DNA of 64,000 nucleotides from Aspidiotus rigidus. Lineage: Eukaryota > Arthropoda > Insecta > Hemiptera > Diaspididae. Within the stretch, counting starts at the first letter, position 1. Each line of letters starts with the position of its first letter. The notes beneath the pieces were generated by a model that was not told the origin of the DNA, did no database searches, and saw only the letters and a list, made by a program, of their open reading frames with translations. A program made the position numbers and the translations under genes. The stretch is taken from the NCBI GenBank assembly GCA_035079385.1, contig JAVHKY010000029.1:4402001-4466000 (forward strand), written 5' to 3'. Shown one piece after another: positions 24,880 to 36,600 of this stretch.

Positions 24880-25345
24880 TCAGGTTACGAGTATATACAC
24901 CGAGCTACATGTATATGATGGGAGAGGGATATAGAAAAACTCACAGGTTCTTCAACTGAGTCGAACGAGAGGTGGCAGGGAACCTATTTTATGGGGCACG
25001 TAGGATATAAAAAATGTTGACAAACCAGATCTATGACGTCATCAAATTGTGATATCACAGGCTCGGACTTTGGAGCTGTATGTAATAGGATGGGGATTAG
25101 AATACTTTAGAAGGGCGTTCTGCGTCGTATGGTGTTTGAAGCGTTGCATATCTGGTCATTGAAGGAACTGAGTCAATTGGTGTACAAAGCATTGTATATC
25201 TAGTCACGCGAAGGGGCTATCTTTCAGGCTACATAAATCGACCACCAAGCTATATGAGAGGAGAGAACTTGGAAAATTTTAGACCTCCGAGATTTGTTGG
25301 ATGGCGGACGTTTTCACCGCCCCACCCCCCTCGATAAAACAGGTT
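24880..25345. repeat. Fragment of the TGACGTCA foldback family
   Basis: Family phrases occur in order: GAACGAGAGGTGGCAGGGAACC, TATGACGTCATC, GAGCTGTATG, GGACTTGG-type words, then GGCGGACGTTTT and ATAAAACAGGTTCCCTGT. The part at 25080-25270 is also present inverted at 17985-18180. Termini are absent. Confidence 0.6.
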
Positions 25346-25581
25346 CCCTGTCGAAACAAATCATGGAGGGGCGTCATTGAATGAGAACGGAAAGATTGGA
25401 AGAGAAAATGTTCACTTTCAGAACACCATGATACATGGGACTCAAACAAACTCAAGGCTCTCCACAAGATTTTAATTTTAGTTCTCAATATGAGTGGATC
25501 ATTCGGGAAAGAGAGGGGAGAGAAAAAAGTTGAACCGAGCATTGTTAAGTAAGAAGATGAATCGGATTAGAGTGAGACGCT

Positions 25582-26230
25582 TTAACAATTTCGTATTCTT
25601 CTAGATGGTTTAAAGTCGCTGTCTGTTCGAAAAATTAGGGCTGTGACGTATGGCAACATAAAAATTTTCGGACTCACATTTGTCACATTTGTGGGAAACG
25701 TTTGGTGTTCTTCAAAACGTAGATGTATCGACCACCCTGTTTGTTGACCGCAGGTGATTTTGTACAAACCAGTTTTTTGGAGAGGGAAGTTGGATCCTTT
25801 ACAGAAGGAGCGACGTGTTTGAGAGTGTGAACTGGTTGAAAGGCAGGAGAATTCGTCCAATTCGGTGAAAAACCTGCCCCAGTCTGCTCCAGCTGAGAAA
25901 TGAGTGGAAAAAGCGTGCGCATGAGGAAGACGAGAGAGGTACGAGTATTTGAGTTTATGGGTATCAATGGAGATACGATTTTTTTCAATATAGAGTTGCT
26001 CAAAGTCTTGATCAGAGAGAATGATAAAGGTGAAGCGATGAGTTGTAGACCGAAAAAAGTGAGCTCGTGAGCGCAAAGATGTAACAAAGACCCGTCAATA
26101 GTAATGGTTTGCCGAAGATTTTGAATGAGGGAGTGAGATGAATGAGATGGTTGTTTAGGGTGCTGGGGATGTCAAGGAAATTTAGGTGACTGCCGTTCTT
26201 TAGTATAGAAGGAAGAAGCATTGCTGGAGG
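25582..26230 (-). pseudogene. Relic of a second Penelope-type element (GIY-YIG end)
   Basis: Two overlapping minus-strand frames read through what is one protein after frameshifts. One gives HTLKHVAPSVKDPTSLSKK, the linker usually seen just before the nuclease in Penelope elements. The other gives TGLYKITCG followed by QQTGWSIHLRFEEHQ. These match the standard 'GVYKI.C' and 'QTGRSI..RF.EH' parts of the GIY-YIG domain, with the central YIG lost in a small deletion. It is not close to the 18477 element, so it is a different subfamily. Sequence to about 26440 may belong to the same relic but is unreadable. Confidence 0.6.
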
Positions 26231-26439
26231 AACGTTTGGTCACCATTGGGGGTTACTTATCGACAGGCCACCTGGAATGTGGTAGATGACGTCAAAGACC
26301 GAGCAGACTTTTTTGTCAAGGCGAAACCCTCAATGAGTATTCCAAATTCTTGAATAATATTATCCGGTGCAATACCACAAGTGGTCAAAAGCTGAAGAAC
26401 TCTTTGATTAGCTAATTTAACTGGAACATCGAGGTCAGC

Positions 26440-26811
26440 CTAGCCTCAAGAAAAAATGACTTGTCTTTGATGGCAACGAAGTCTTTGAAGTTCATCAGGT
26501 CCGTTCGGGATTGGGCGTTGAAAGCAGCCCTAAACCAGTATGGTTTGAAAATCTGTCCAGAAGGTACGACGGCTCAGTAGAGCGCTGACTTCTTTCTATC
26601 TGAAATCGAGGTACCTCACTTTACTCCCGTGAACATTTCATATTGAAACGTGGCCACCTCTCCATCGCCGTGATTATCCAACCAAATCTCCCAAATACAT
26701 TACAAAAGCCGATAACAAAGTCGATTTATCGGAGATATTACTTTTAAATTGATTTTGTACATTATTGTTTTGTATCATTTTAAAATAATTTTTTCTTTCT
26801 TCAATTTCCAG
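26440..26811. other. Unrecognised DNA upstream of candidate microexon
   Basis: There is no repeat and no frame of note. The last 30 bases form a pyrimidine-rich tract ending TTCTTCAATTTCCAG, a strong 3' splice-site look-alike. Confidence 0.5.
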
Positions 26812-26833
26812 GGACATCAACAAAGACAGAAAG
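26812..26833 (+). CDS. Candidate 22-nt microexon
   Basis: Twenty-two bases (GGACATCAAC through AGACAGAAAG) lie between a strong acceptor (pyrimidine tract plus CAG at 26809-26811) and a strong donor (GTACGTGTGG starting at 26834). All three frames are open: GHQQRQK, DINKDRK or TSTKTE. A 22-nt exon shifts the frame, so it would have to be constitutive or act as a switch. It sits in a stretch free of recognised transposons. No protein family can be named from seven residues, and chance pairing of splice-like sites remains possible. Confidence 0.25.
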
Positions 26834-26934
26834 GTACGTGTGGTTTATTTCTTATTTTTAAAAACTAGTTTAAATAAGATTATTGACTAAGTTGGTTTCG
26901 TCCGTTCATGACCTTTGGACTTCAAAAACCACGG

Positions 26935-28160
26935 CATTCTTAACGAAGTTGAACGAGGAACGTAGGAACCTGTTCTATAGACCGAGTTGGTTTTGGTATT
27001 GGGAATTCAATTTAAAATTGAAGTCAAACCCAACTGGATAGAGGACGATACCTAACCTAACTATAGAAAGGGGACTCAGCTTGGATGTTGTTCTTGGAAA
27101 AGTTTTGACCATTGAACTACATAAATCAGGTTGGAACTAGGAAAATTTGTAGGTGGGTCTGTGTTTACTAAACGGTATTTGGCGCACGGCAAATTTTCCA
27201 AAAGAACCCCCATAGAGCAGGTTCCCTGTTGAAAATTTCTACATCTGACCGATTCCTGGATTTGTGTCCACGTCCCTCACTTCGCACTTCTAATTCCGAT
27301 TGACCTTGACCTACATAAACGTAATCTGAATATGGTGCTGGTAGAGGATCCCCTAGTGTGCCCAATGCCCCTAGGCTGTTGTCGGCACCCCCGAAAAATA
27401 AACTGCCTCAAATAAATAAATAAAAAATCTTGACTTTAGGAATCCTGATCTCTTGCTCTGAAGCCTAATTAGCCGAGTTAACTCGTGTCTAATGGTAGGA
27501 GAAAGCTTGTGAGGCTAATCCTGTCATTGCGCACCTGACCTGCTTAGGGGACTTGAAAAAATTCCTACTGTGGGATGAGCTTAATTACCTGGATCTTAAG
27601 AAGGTTTACCTACAGTTGATTCTTGGAAAAGTTTGAATACACGTGGGAAAAATGTTGGTAATGATCTTTACTTTTTCGGAATCTTTTTTCTCCCTCTCAA
27701 AACTAGAGTCTCCGGTATTTATAGCTCGACAGAGGAAATTTTGTCCAATCCCTTAATGCAGCTCGAAGATCAAAGTTTCCTTGAGTCCCTAGAGTAGGTC
27801 ACAGGACTCTTGTGCATTTTCCCGAATAGTTTCTGCCCTCCTCGAAACCTCCATTTCTCATATAATTGTTACTCCAAAGTCACAATCTTTGCAAGTTCCC
27901 TGCTATTATAGCTTGATGAGGAATTTTTCGAGACGTTCTCCGCTTCTATGTAGCTCGGAGTAGGTCAGAGAGTTAGTGTGCAAGTTTCCGTAATAAATGA
28001 TTCTCACCCCCTCAAACATGTATAGATGTCCGAAATTTTTCCGTTTCTTGAAAGTGGGTCGGAGAGTTCCCGAGGGGCCGCCGCTGCTGCCCTCGTAACA
28101 TCGGGAGACCGACATTTTTCCAAAAACAGGTTACTTGTTAAAATTTGAAAGTGGTAAAGG
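26935..28160. repeat. Decayed copies of the TGACGTCA foldback family
   Basis: The left half has GTTGAACGAGGAACGTAGGAACC and CCTGTTCTATAG. It is followed by GGACTTGG and GAGCTATA-type words and by AGCAGGTTCCCTGTTGAAA at about 27218. The right part ends AAACAGGTTACTTGTTAAA at about 28125. The TGACGTCA palindromes have been lost by mutation. At least two nested pieces seem to be present. Confidence 0.5.
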
Positions 28161-30529
28161 TATATTTGGAATGGCGAGAGTTCGGTTTTTCATGCTTTGT
28201 CGCTTGATTTATGGGTAAAGTTTCTTAAAAAATCTTTCGGAGACACAACATCCGCGCTATTATTTGCATCTTGAAATTTTCATAGTTATCAATCTTTTTT
28301 CCATCTTACCTGCACTCCATCCCTCTTTTTTTGCTACGACTGGCGCTCCTTGATAATATGAACGATTCTGTTCCTCGTTATTCAAAAGAGATAAATGTCT
28401 AAATCAAACGAGAATCCTGTCTTTGTCTTCTCTTTCCTTTTATCTATTAATACGAATAATTTACGTCATTTTTAAGCCGTGAGAAAAAAGAACTACAGAA
28501 CGCTGATACTATTCGTGTTAAAGATTTATACATGAATGTATTTTTCTCTCTTCTTTCAGCAACAATAAAGACGTTAATAAAACCCCTATAGAAAAACGAG
28601 TCTCCAATGAAACGTTTTTACGTAATTGCTTTTAATGAATGAAGTCGTAAAATGGGCGAAAGTCGAGCAGAGAGTGAGAAAAAAAAACCTTTATTTCGTG
28701 GGAAGGGCGTACACGCTGAGTGTTTTACCCAAGAGTTGCTGTGTAAAGTAAAATGGGCTTCAAATATTCGTCTATATCAGCTCTCGGACCCCTTCACCTT
28801 CGCAAAAAAGAGAAAGATTAACATAAAAGCTTTTCATACTGTATTTATTAGCGCGCTAAACTCGAGGCGAAAGTTATGAAATATCGTCTGCCACTCATTT
28901 CAAGTTAAAAGTTTTCTTATAAAAAGTTGTACTTTTGTTTTCTGTATTTAAAGTCTGCGAGTTTTTAGAACATCACAGTACCGTATGAGTTCTGAGTCCT
29001 TCTCCTTCTTCTTGCAAATCTTTACTTCACATTTATCCTTCTTTGTTGACAATGGTAACTTTTTCGCGAAAATATTGAAACACGCGGAATTAGTTAATAC
29101 ATTATGTATGAAGTTTTTCTCCTCCTTCTTTTTCCGCTCCGTGTATTGTTCTTGTACACGTTATTTGTATATGTATTCATCATTTTTTGCTCGAGATTGG
29201 CCGTCTTCGAGATGACAAATATATACATCGAAAATAGGTGAAACTTCATTGCACACATTGACGTATTTACTATGCAACAATTTTCTCGTCGTTCCCTTCG
29301 CGTATTCCAAGTGTTTATTTATTAAAAAGATCATCGGCTCGAACCCCGAAAAGGGCAGGTAGAATAAATAAACTCGATCGTACTCGTGCAGTCATAACTT
29401 TCACGCTTTTTCCATATACCCTATTAATAAAACAAAATGTCGGGTGATCTTATTCGCACCAATTCCCGCTCTGTGTGTATTTAAAAAGCGACTTTTCCTT
29501 CGCCCGAATATATACTCGTACGAACGTCGAACAATGAGAGGAATTCGCCGGGTGCATCGCTGTCAAACATACCTTTTTCGCGTAGATGAATAAATTCTTT
29601 TCAGAAAAGCGGAAGGTAAAATCAACGTAATGAGAATTCTATACAATAAGTCGTCGTACCTCAGATTGAACTTCGTTGTAAAGGAAAAATATGTACTATA
29701 TGCCGGATGTAGGATATATCTAAAGTAAGCTGCTTAGTTCATACGCGTTTTTATCATCTTTATTGAATTTTAGAAACTTTTTTCCCATTTTGCGAAGACT
29801 TCGCCGTGAATTCAAGAGCGTTTGCGGACACTGTTAACAAGATTTGAGAATACTATTCAGTTTGGGATCCGTAATGTATTTTATATCGAAGCTCGTTTTC
29901 TTTTTTTCTTTCTTTTTTTTTTTTTTTTTTTTTGAGGAGAGGGGGAAAATCGATTTTTTGTGAGTCGACGTTATTTAACCCGATGAAACTAGGTGTACTT
30001 TTTAATCCTTTTTTTTTTTTAATGGATATCGAAAGTTTGTTGTGACCAAAGATCGATTGCAAAAACAGTGACCAGAATCAACACTCTTATTTTACTTTGT
30101 TTAATGTTCGCCTTTGTTTCTACTTTAAGGTGTGTTTTATGGACAATTAAAGTTCGTAAAGATCGATTTACCACCACTCGCCTCACAAGTTGGAGAGTTC
30201 GATCTATAATAGGAAATATGGAGAATGTTTCCTTAGGTCAATTTCTTCAATTTCATGAAATGGATACCTTCCAAATACCGCTTCCGGTTCTCTTGTCGAA
30301 TTACCACCACCACCACCCGCCTCCCGTTTTGAGGGTTCGAGACTTTGAATTGATGTAGGAACTAAGATGGATACAAATACTTCTTTACGTAGATGATTCC
30401 GGTTTCATAGAATGTTTTTTTTTTTTTTCTTTCATCGAGTTACTCTTCCAAATTAATTTCTTCGGTTTTATTAGTTAACCTTCCCCCCTCTCCTGGTTTC
30501 TTAAATAATATTATAGAAAATTACTTTTT
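28161..30529. other. Unique AT-rich DNA, no gene seen
   Basis: Short frames only. A T-rich stretch with a run of about 21 T lies near 29912. A codon-like CACCAC run at 30304-30320 is a simple repeat. No splice-flanked block stands out. Confidence 0.6.
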
Positions 30530-30790
30530 TAGGTCATGATTTCTATTTCATTGGGGACCTGTTCGCAATTTTGGCGTTCTGCCTTGCGCCATCTGGCAAA
30601 AACTGCCCAACCCCTTTGAAGGAGTTGGACTTGGGAAAATTTCGATTTGCAACATCTGGGAAAATTTCGAATTGCAACATCTGAGTCAATGACTCACTTC
30701 TGAATTCTGTATAATAACTCAAAAGTCGAAGTTTTTTCAAGTCTCCTATAAAATCTTTAGCCAATTCGCCCTGTAGAACAGGTGAACTAC
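30530..30790. repeat. Short decayed foldback-family copy
   Basis: GGGGACCTGTTCG at the left and CCCTGTAGAACAGGTG at the right are the family's inverted end phrases. Between them GACTTGGGAAAATTTCGA occurs, with a direct repeat of TTGCAACATCTG. It is about one quarter the length of the full copies. Confidence 0.45.
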
Positions 30791-31213
30791 GCTTCTTGAA
30801 GTCGTCGTTTTTTGACCATGTTTTGAAGTATATTTATTATGGAGATTCTTTGGGTGTTTGCTAAATTTTTTTTCTCTTCAAATACCACCATCGTTTCCCT
30901 TGTCGGGTTGCTTTCTCTTGACCCCTTCTTCACAAGGGCTCAAGAATTCAGATCAATTAAAAAATGAGAAAAATACACGTGTAAGGTCCGTGATTTCGGT
31001 TTCATTCATGTTTTTTCTGACCGTGTGATTTTTTGTTCAGATTGTTGCCTTATTTGCTCGTTCAAATATTCGAATTAATAGAGACAAGGTCTCGAATCAA
31101 TGGAGGGAATGCAAATAATACCTTTTTAGGTCGATTTCGGTGTCCTGAAGGTCGTCTTGAGGGTTCAAGAATTTGAATTATTGTAGAAAACAAATGAAAA
31201 GTACCACCTTTCT

Positions 31214-32364
31214 CAGGGCGTGTATCGGTCAAGTTAGTTAAGTGAAAGTCAAGTATCTTCATTAAAGGTCAAGTAAAGATGATGAAAACGAGAAAACCTT
31301 TTGAAAAAAGCAAAAAACTTGAACTCACGGGTTTTTTAACGGAGTTAAACGAGGGATGACAGGGAACCTGTTTTTTGGGGCACCTGGAATTTGAAAAATG
31401 TAGATTGGGACGTCACAGGCCCCGCCCCCAAGCTATAATATATGATAGCAGGAGGACTGACTGGACTTTGAAACTACATATTATAATAGGAAGGAACTTG
31501 AAAAAAAAACTGGTCCATGTCATCAGATTGTGACGTCACAAGGCTGACCTTTGACGTCATAGGTCCCGTCCCCGAGCTATACATGATAGGAGAGGACGTG
31601 AAAAATTGCCGAGCTCCGAGCTTTGCCCGACGGCGAACGTTTCTTCTGACACCCCCCTCCCCGACAGGTTGTCTGTTGAAACAGTATTTTTAACCGATTC
31701 AACTTTTTTGATTTGACTTTCGTTTAAAACCTGTTTTAATGGGGTTTTTTGGAAAAGACGTCTACCGGCTGGCCGGTAAAGCTCGGAGCTCCATCTCTCC
31801 TATCATATATAGCTTGTGGACGGGGCCTGTGACGTCGCTGTTTGATAACGTCGTAGGTCAACCTTTTGACGTCACAATCTGATGACGTCAACAGTTTTTT
31901 TCAAGTTCCCCTCCTATTATGTATAGCTACAAAGTGTGGGACTGTGACTTCCAATTTGATGACTTCATAGGTCAGCCTTGTGACGTCACAATCTGATGAC
32001 ATCATAGATAAGTTTTTTCTACATCCTCTCCTATTATGTACAGCTCCAAAGTCCAGGGCTGTGACGTCAGAATCTGATGACGTTATAGATTAATTTTTTT
32101 CAACTTCCTCTCCTATTATATGTAGCTCCAAAGTCCGGGGCTCTGACGTCACAATTTGATGATTTCATAGGTCAGCCTTGTAACGTCACAATCTACACTT
32201 TTCAGATCCCGCGTGCCCCAGAAAACAGGTTCTCTGCCAGCCCCGGTTAAATTTTTTGAAGAATCCTGAGTTTTTTTTTCTTGCTCGTTAACTAACTTAC
32301 TTTCAAATAAGGTCAAGTGAATATTATCAAGTATTTTCAGAATTTCCTCTCAGTAGACACCCTG
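31214..32364. mobile_element. TGACGTCA foldback element, copy 1
   Basis: The left end is CAGGGCGTGTATCGGTCAAG and the right end, on the minus strand, is CAGGGTGTCTACTGAGAGG, which gives imperfect inverted termini. Inside, ACGGAGTTAAACGAGGG and GGGAACCTGTTTT on the left recur inverted near the right end (AAACAGGTTCTCTGCC). The right half carries direct ~90-bp units (AAGTCCGGGGCTCTGACGTC type) separated by GTAGCTCC. I count seven perfect TGACGTCA palindromes. There is no transposase, so it is non-autonomous. The CAGGG ends suggest hAT affinity; no target duplication was found. Confidence 0.75.
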
Positions 32365-33940
32365 TTTTTAGATCTAAGGATGATTTCGGTTTCTTTTGAC
32401 AAACAGGCACTCCCTTATCGGTAACCCTCCCGGGTATTAAGGGTTCGAGAAATCTATTTAATGACAAGAAAGCCTGGTATAGTAAATGGATACGAAACGA
32501 ATATGACCAATGCAAAGGTGAGGACGTGAAGTCAATTTTCTGTATTGTATCTAGCTGGACTTCGCAGTCCCGGTGTGAAATTTCAAATTTCAAAAGACTG
32601 AGAAGAAACTCTTGGAAAGTGATAGAGAATGGATGACTGGTATATGTGAGTGAAAGATTAAATTCTATAAGAAAATACGGAAAAATGAATTTAGTCGGTA
32701 TCAGAGCTCCTGGAGGGTGGTCCCCTTTTGTTTTCCTTCGTTGCGCTCGTGTACGATACATTTACTTGTAAAGTTTTTACTACTCCGTAGTGTTTTTTTA
32801 AATCAACGAGCTACGTCTGGAACTGTTCTTTATTGCTGATCGTTCGTTTATTGGCAATTGAATAATATCCTCTGCTGTTTCGTTCCCGCGAAACTCGTGT
32901 CAATGTGTCGAAACGTTAGTTCACTTTCTTCGTCTGTCACTTCATCTTGCCTTGTACCTAGATAAGAATAAGCTGTAATACAGAACTTGGCTTTCAATTC
33001 ACTTCGTTGTAATCCTCTCTGTGTTTTCTATCGTTAGGCTTGGTGCATTAAAGAGGCTTTGACGTGGAACTGATACGCTATACCACAATGTCGTTGGCGT
33101 GATCGTATTTACGGCGTTACGTATGCAATTTTGTTAACATCGACGTGTATTCGCAAATAGTATCGAACGCCAATTTGATCGTGTACGTTGAATAAATTGC
33201 ATATCTGTATGCCGTAAATACGTTTTACAGTAATGAAATGCCGTTTCAGAAAAATAATCGTCACTTTGGTAACGACAACTCACGTCCTCGATTGTTCGTA
33301 TTTCATATCTTTCAGTTTATAACTATATCATTTCTTTTTTTTTTCCCCCTATTGAAAACCTATTTTTTTACTGGGAGAATGGAGATAATGTCGTGACATT
33401 TTCAGTATACCATTATTTTTATCCGAGCGATTCATTACTTTCTATATTATATAGCTCTTATTCAGAAAAGTGTATGCTGTTCGTGTGTGTCAGGGATTGC
33501 GTTTTTTCCCCTGCCCAATGCATGAAGAATTTATTGAATGTGAATAAAGTGACGCATTTAATGTTTTGATGCTTTTCAGTGACAAGAACATTACCAAATT
33601 AATCCGCGCGCGCTATTTCTGTTACTGAGAACGGGTAAATGAAATCTATGCATCAATGTCCCCATCGATTTCCAAATTAATTGGTTTCCTCTGTGTAAAT
33701 AACTTCTGTCTGACTGAAATCTCATTCTCTTGCGATAAAAATCATTAAAATATCTGTGCAAAGTGATTTACTTAATTAACTATTTGACTGTAATACTTAT
33801 GCCAATTGCAAAGATAGAGGAAGTAATCTATATTATTTTCCATGATCACTCAATACATTATGTTAGAGTGCTAGTCAGTGTATTCGTTCTACCTTCGTTG
33901 ACATGCTCCCTACTTTACCTTGTAAGGCTCGAATTCCGAT
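32365..33940. other. Mostly unique DNA, no gene seen
   Basis: The 144-residue minus frame at 32327-32761 begins in unique DNA and runs into the foldback end. I recognise nothing in it. The one structured item is the inverted repeat at 33104-33222. T-rich runs occur at about 33335-33350. Confidence 0.55.
33104..33222. repeat. Imperfect hairpin, ~28-bp stem
   Basis: The left arm 33104-33131 (CGTATTTACGGCGTTACG, then TATGCAATTT) is mirrored by the right arm 33194-33222 (AAATTGCATA, then GCCGTAAATACG). There are mismatches only in the middle of the arm, and the loop is about 62 nt. It could be a small palindromic MITE or a structured RNA precursor. Confidence 0.55.
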
Positions 33941-33950
33941 TTTTAACAGT

Positions 33951-34036
33951 CAAATTTAAGGGTTTGAAACTTCACGTGGGCACAAAGATGAACGTTCTCG
34001 TCGCGGGCGAGGATTCGCGTAGCCAAAAACATTCAA
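33951..34036 (+). CDS. Candidate internal exon, 86 nt, weak
   Basis: An acceptor-like TTTTTAACAG ends at 33950 and a donor-like GTGCGTATAG starts at 34037, after CATTCAAG. In one frame the block is fully open and reads KFKGLKLHVGTKMN then VLVAGEDSRSQKHS. Its GC content is higher than its surroundings. No domain is recognised. The pyrimidine tract before the acceptor is short. This could equally be chance. Confidence 0.2.
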
Positions 34037-34464
34037 GGTGCGTATAGTATTTTTTTTCTTCTTCTTCAACTATCGCACTCGTCTATCTAATCGTAAAGAT
34101 ATCATTTCTTTACCATAAAGATGCTTTGGGAGCTTAAGACAAGAAGTTGATGGATCGTCGAAAGTTTGAGGAATAAATGACAGGAAGGCAGAGTAGGGTA
34201 GGGTTCAAAAAGGTCGAGAAACATATAGGAGGGGGCGTGATGTGTGCGGCCAATTTTGAGGCGTAAGAAGATGATTTACGATACCAATCATGTAAACAAA
34301 GTCACCAAGTTGATTGAGTGTTGTGGTATAAGAAGTCGGTGATAGGACAAAGGAAAATAGCAGGATGTCATGCGAAACGTCAGGCGAGTGCTTGCCTTAT
34401 CCTGTCGTTTCACATCTCACAAACAAGATTCTGAAATTTGAAGGACTTTTGAGGAAGTGGATTT

Positions 34465-34705
34465 CAAGTAAGTCAAGTAAATCAAGTAAAAGTCAAGTAT
34501 TTGATAAAAGGTCAAGTAAAAATGGAAAAAATTCTTGAAAAAAGCAAAAAAAAAAAATGCACGGGTTCTTTAACAGAGTTGAACGAGGGGTGGCGGGGAA
34601 CCTGTTTTTTGGGGCTCGTGGATCTGAAAAATGTAGATTGTGATTTTGCAGGCCTCGCTCTCAAGCTATATATATGACACAAGGGGGACTTAGAAAGACG
34701 GTTAC
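34465..34705. repeat. Left-end fragment of foldback family
   Basis: It starts with the GTCAAGTAAATCAAG short repeats, then TTAACAGAGTTGAACGAGGGG, GGGAACCTGTTTTTTGGGG and AGCTATATATATGACA. It stops abruptly where the Jockey relic begins, so only the left arm is present. Confidence 0.65.
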
Positions 34706-34709
34706 AGCC

Positions 34710-35235
34710 AATACAGGGGTCTGAGGAATTCGGGTATTTTGCTCTTAAGGTTGTGATATGAGAGGTCCAGGAGGTGTTGGAATTGAAATTGAGGCCAAGG
34801 AACTTAGTAAAGGGTTGGATGGTAATTATAAAGCTCTACAGGCACAAAGAAGCAAGAGACGTATGGACGTATCTTTTTTGGGTCTCTACCATCACTGTTT
34901 TCTTGTCTGGATCGCTATCCACGGGGATTGGCCATATCGTGATTCTTACCAAGGGTTAACCGGAGTAGCCTTGTAGCTTGTTGGGAGTTGGAGAATAGTA
35001 GAGAGATATCGAAGTCATCCGCAAAGAAGTGTTTGGTAAAGGGAAAACCGATCATGGTTGTTAGGTTATTTATAGCGATTAGGGAGAGGGGAACACTCCA
35101 TATTTCTTCTTAGGAGACACCGTTTGGAATGGGTTGGCGGGGAGAGTATGAGTCTTGAATTTTAACCGTCAGAGACCTGTTATAGAGGAAGGATTGGAGA
35201 AGTTTTCGATCATCGACCCATTGAATGACTCGAAA
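34710..35235 (-). pseudogene. Jockey-clade LINE relic: RT palm and thumb
   Basis: Read on the minus strand from 35145, after frameshifts, it gives SVPLSLIAINNLTTMIGFP (motif B region), then HFFADDFDISLLFSN (motif C, FADD), QATRLLRLTL, and after a gap FLGLNFNSNTSWTSHITTL followed by GCNRL near 34695-34720. This is the standard order of the reverse-transcriptase palm and thumb in Jockey elements (ADD, LLQL, FLGL.FD, HI..LK.KC, GC.R). Several stops are present (one replaces the Gln after GVS). It is 5' and 3' truncated and wedged between two foldback fragments. Confidence 0.75.
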
Positions 35236-35272
35236 AAAGCTGAAAATTTTCGAAATTCGGGTAATCCAATTT

Positions 35273-35430
35273 CAGGGGGTCTATCGGTCAAGTAAGTCAA
35301 GTAAATCAAGTAAAAGTCAAGTATTTGATAAAAGGTCAAGTGAACAAGTAAAAGTCAAAAATCTTCATTAAAGGTCAAGTAAAAATGGAAAAAATTCTTG
35401 AAAAAAGCAAAAAAAAAATAAAATGTAACT
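35273..35430. repeat. Foldback-family terminus, isolated
   Basis: It begins CAGGGGGTCTATCGGTCAAG and continues with GTCAAGTA-type short repeats to CTTGAAAAAAGC and an A run. It is the left ~155 bp of the element alone. Confidence 0.65.
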
Positions 35431-35439
35431 TGGTCATAT

Positions 35440-35953
35440 TGTAGTATTATTAAATTTTCTGGCATAGCCAAATAAATGAAAATCATGTTCCATGTCTTTT
35501 ATATTTTATCAGTCATCATGAAATATTTCAGTCTAGGCTTCTACTAGGTCAAGTGTTCGTGAGATATTATTCGTTTACCCCTTTACCTATCTTGGCGTCG
35601 TATAAGTCTTGTATGAGAAATATGAGGTAGCGGGAACTCGCTCCGCTCGTTCGCCCCCTGTCTCGCTGTTGTATTGGAATGGTATGAGACAATTCAAGTC
35701 TAGGGGACTTGGAAAAATTTCGACTATCCAGCCATATATGATAGGAAGAGGGACTTAGAAAACTTTACCTATCTTGGCGTCGTATAAGTCTTCTATGAGA
35801 AATACGAAGTAGCGCGAACTCGCTCCGCTCGTTCGCCCCCTGTTTCGCTGTTGTATTGGAATGGTATGTGACAATTCAAGTCTAGAGGACTTGGAAAAAT
35901 TTCGACTATCCAGCCTTTATTTATTTAATTATTCAATTATTTAATTATTTATT

Positions 35954-35989
<36 letters not shown>

Positions 35990-36600
35990 TTATCAATTCT
36001 TGTACTAGGTCAAGTGTTCGTGAGATATTATTCGTTTACCCCTTTACCTATCTTGGCGTCGTATAAGTCTTGTATGAGAAATATTTTGAGGTAATTGTGG
36101 GTGTTCTGTATTTTGAGGTATCAACTTTCGGTGGGACGAACGAGCGATCTCGCTGTTGTATTGGAATGGTATGAGAAAATTCAAGTCTTTATTGAGAAAT
36201 ATGAGGTAGCGCGAACTCGCTCCGCTCGTTCGCCCCCTGTCTCGCTGTTGTATTGGAATGGTATGTGACAATTCAGATCTAGGGGACTTGGAAAAATTTC
36301 GACTATCCAGCCTTTATTTATTTAATTATTCAATTATTTAATATTATTTATTTATTTATTTATTTATTTATTATTAATTCTTGTACTAGGTCAAGTGTTC
36401 GTGAGATATTATTCGTTTACCCCTTTACCTATCTTGGCGTCGTATAAGTCTTGTATGAGAAATATGAGGTAGCGCGAACTCGTTGCGCTCGTTCGCTTGT
36501 ATTGTAATGGTATGAGACAATTCAAGTCTAGGGGACTTGGAAAAATTTCGACTATCCAGCCATATATGATAGGAAGAGGGACTTGGAAAATTTTCTAATT
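35440..36600 (+). repeat. Tandem array, unit head ACCTATCTTGGCGTCGTATA
   Basis: The unit head occurs at 35585, 35767, 36046 and 36427. It is followed in order by GAAATATGAGGTAGCG, GAACTCGCTCCGCTCGTTCG, CTGTTGTATTGGAATGG, CAAGTCTAGGGGACTTGG and TTCGACTATCCAGCC. The spacing is irregular because ATTT microsatellite blocks (TTTATTTATT..., 35918-35995 and 36318-36380) sit between units. The GGACTTGGAAAA and ATATATGATAGGA words are shared with the foldback family. Confidence 0.8.

Noticed and set aside
32327..32761. 144-residue minus-strand open frame
   Set aside because: It runs from unique DNA into the end of a foldback element, has no recognisable motif, and the readable frame changes composition at the junction.
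33763..34047. Whole 94-residue plus frame as a gene
   Set aside because: The first half is a hydrophobic AT-rich reading with no support; only the part between splice-like sites (33951-34036) was kept as a weak exon.
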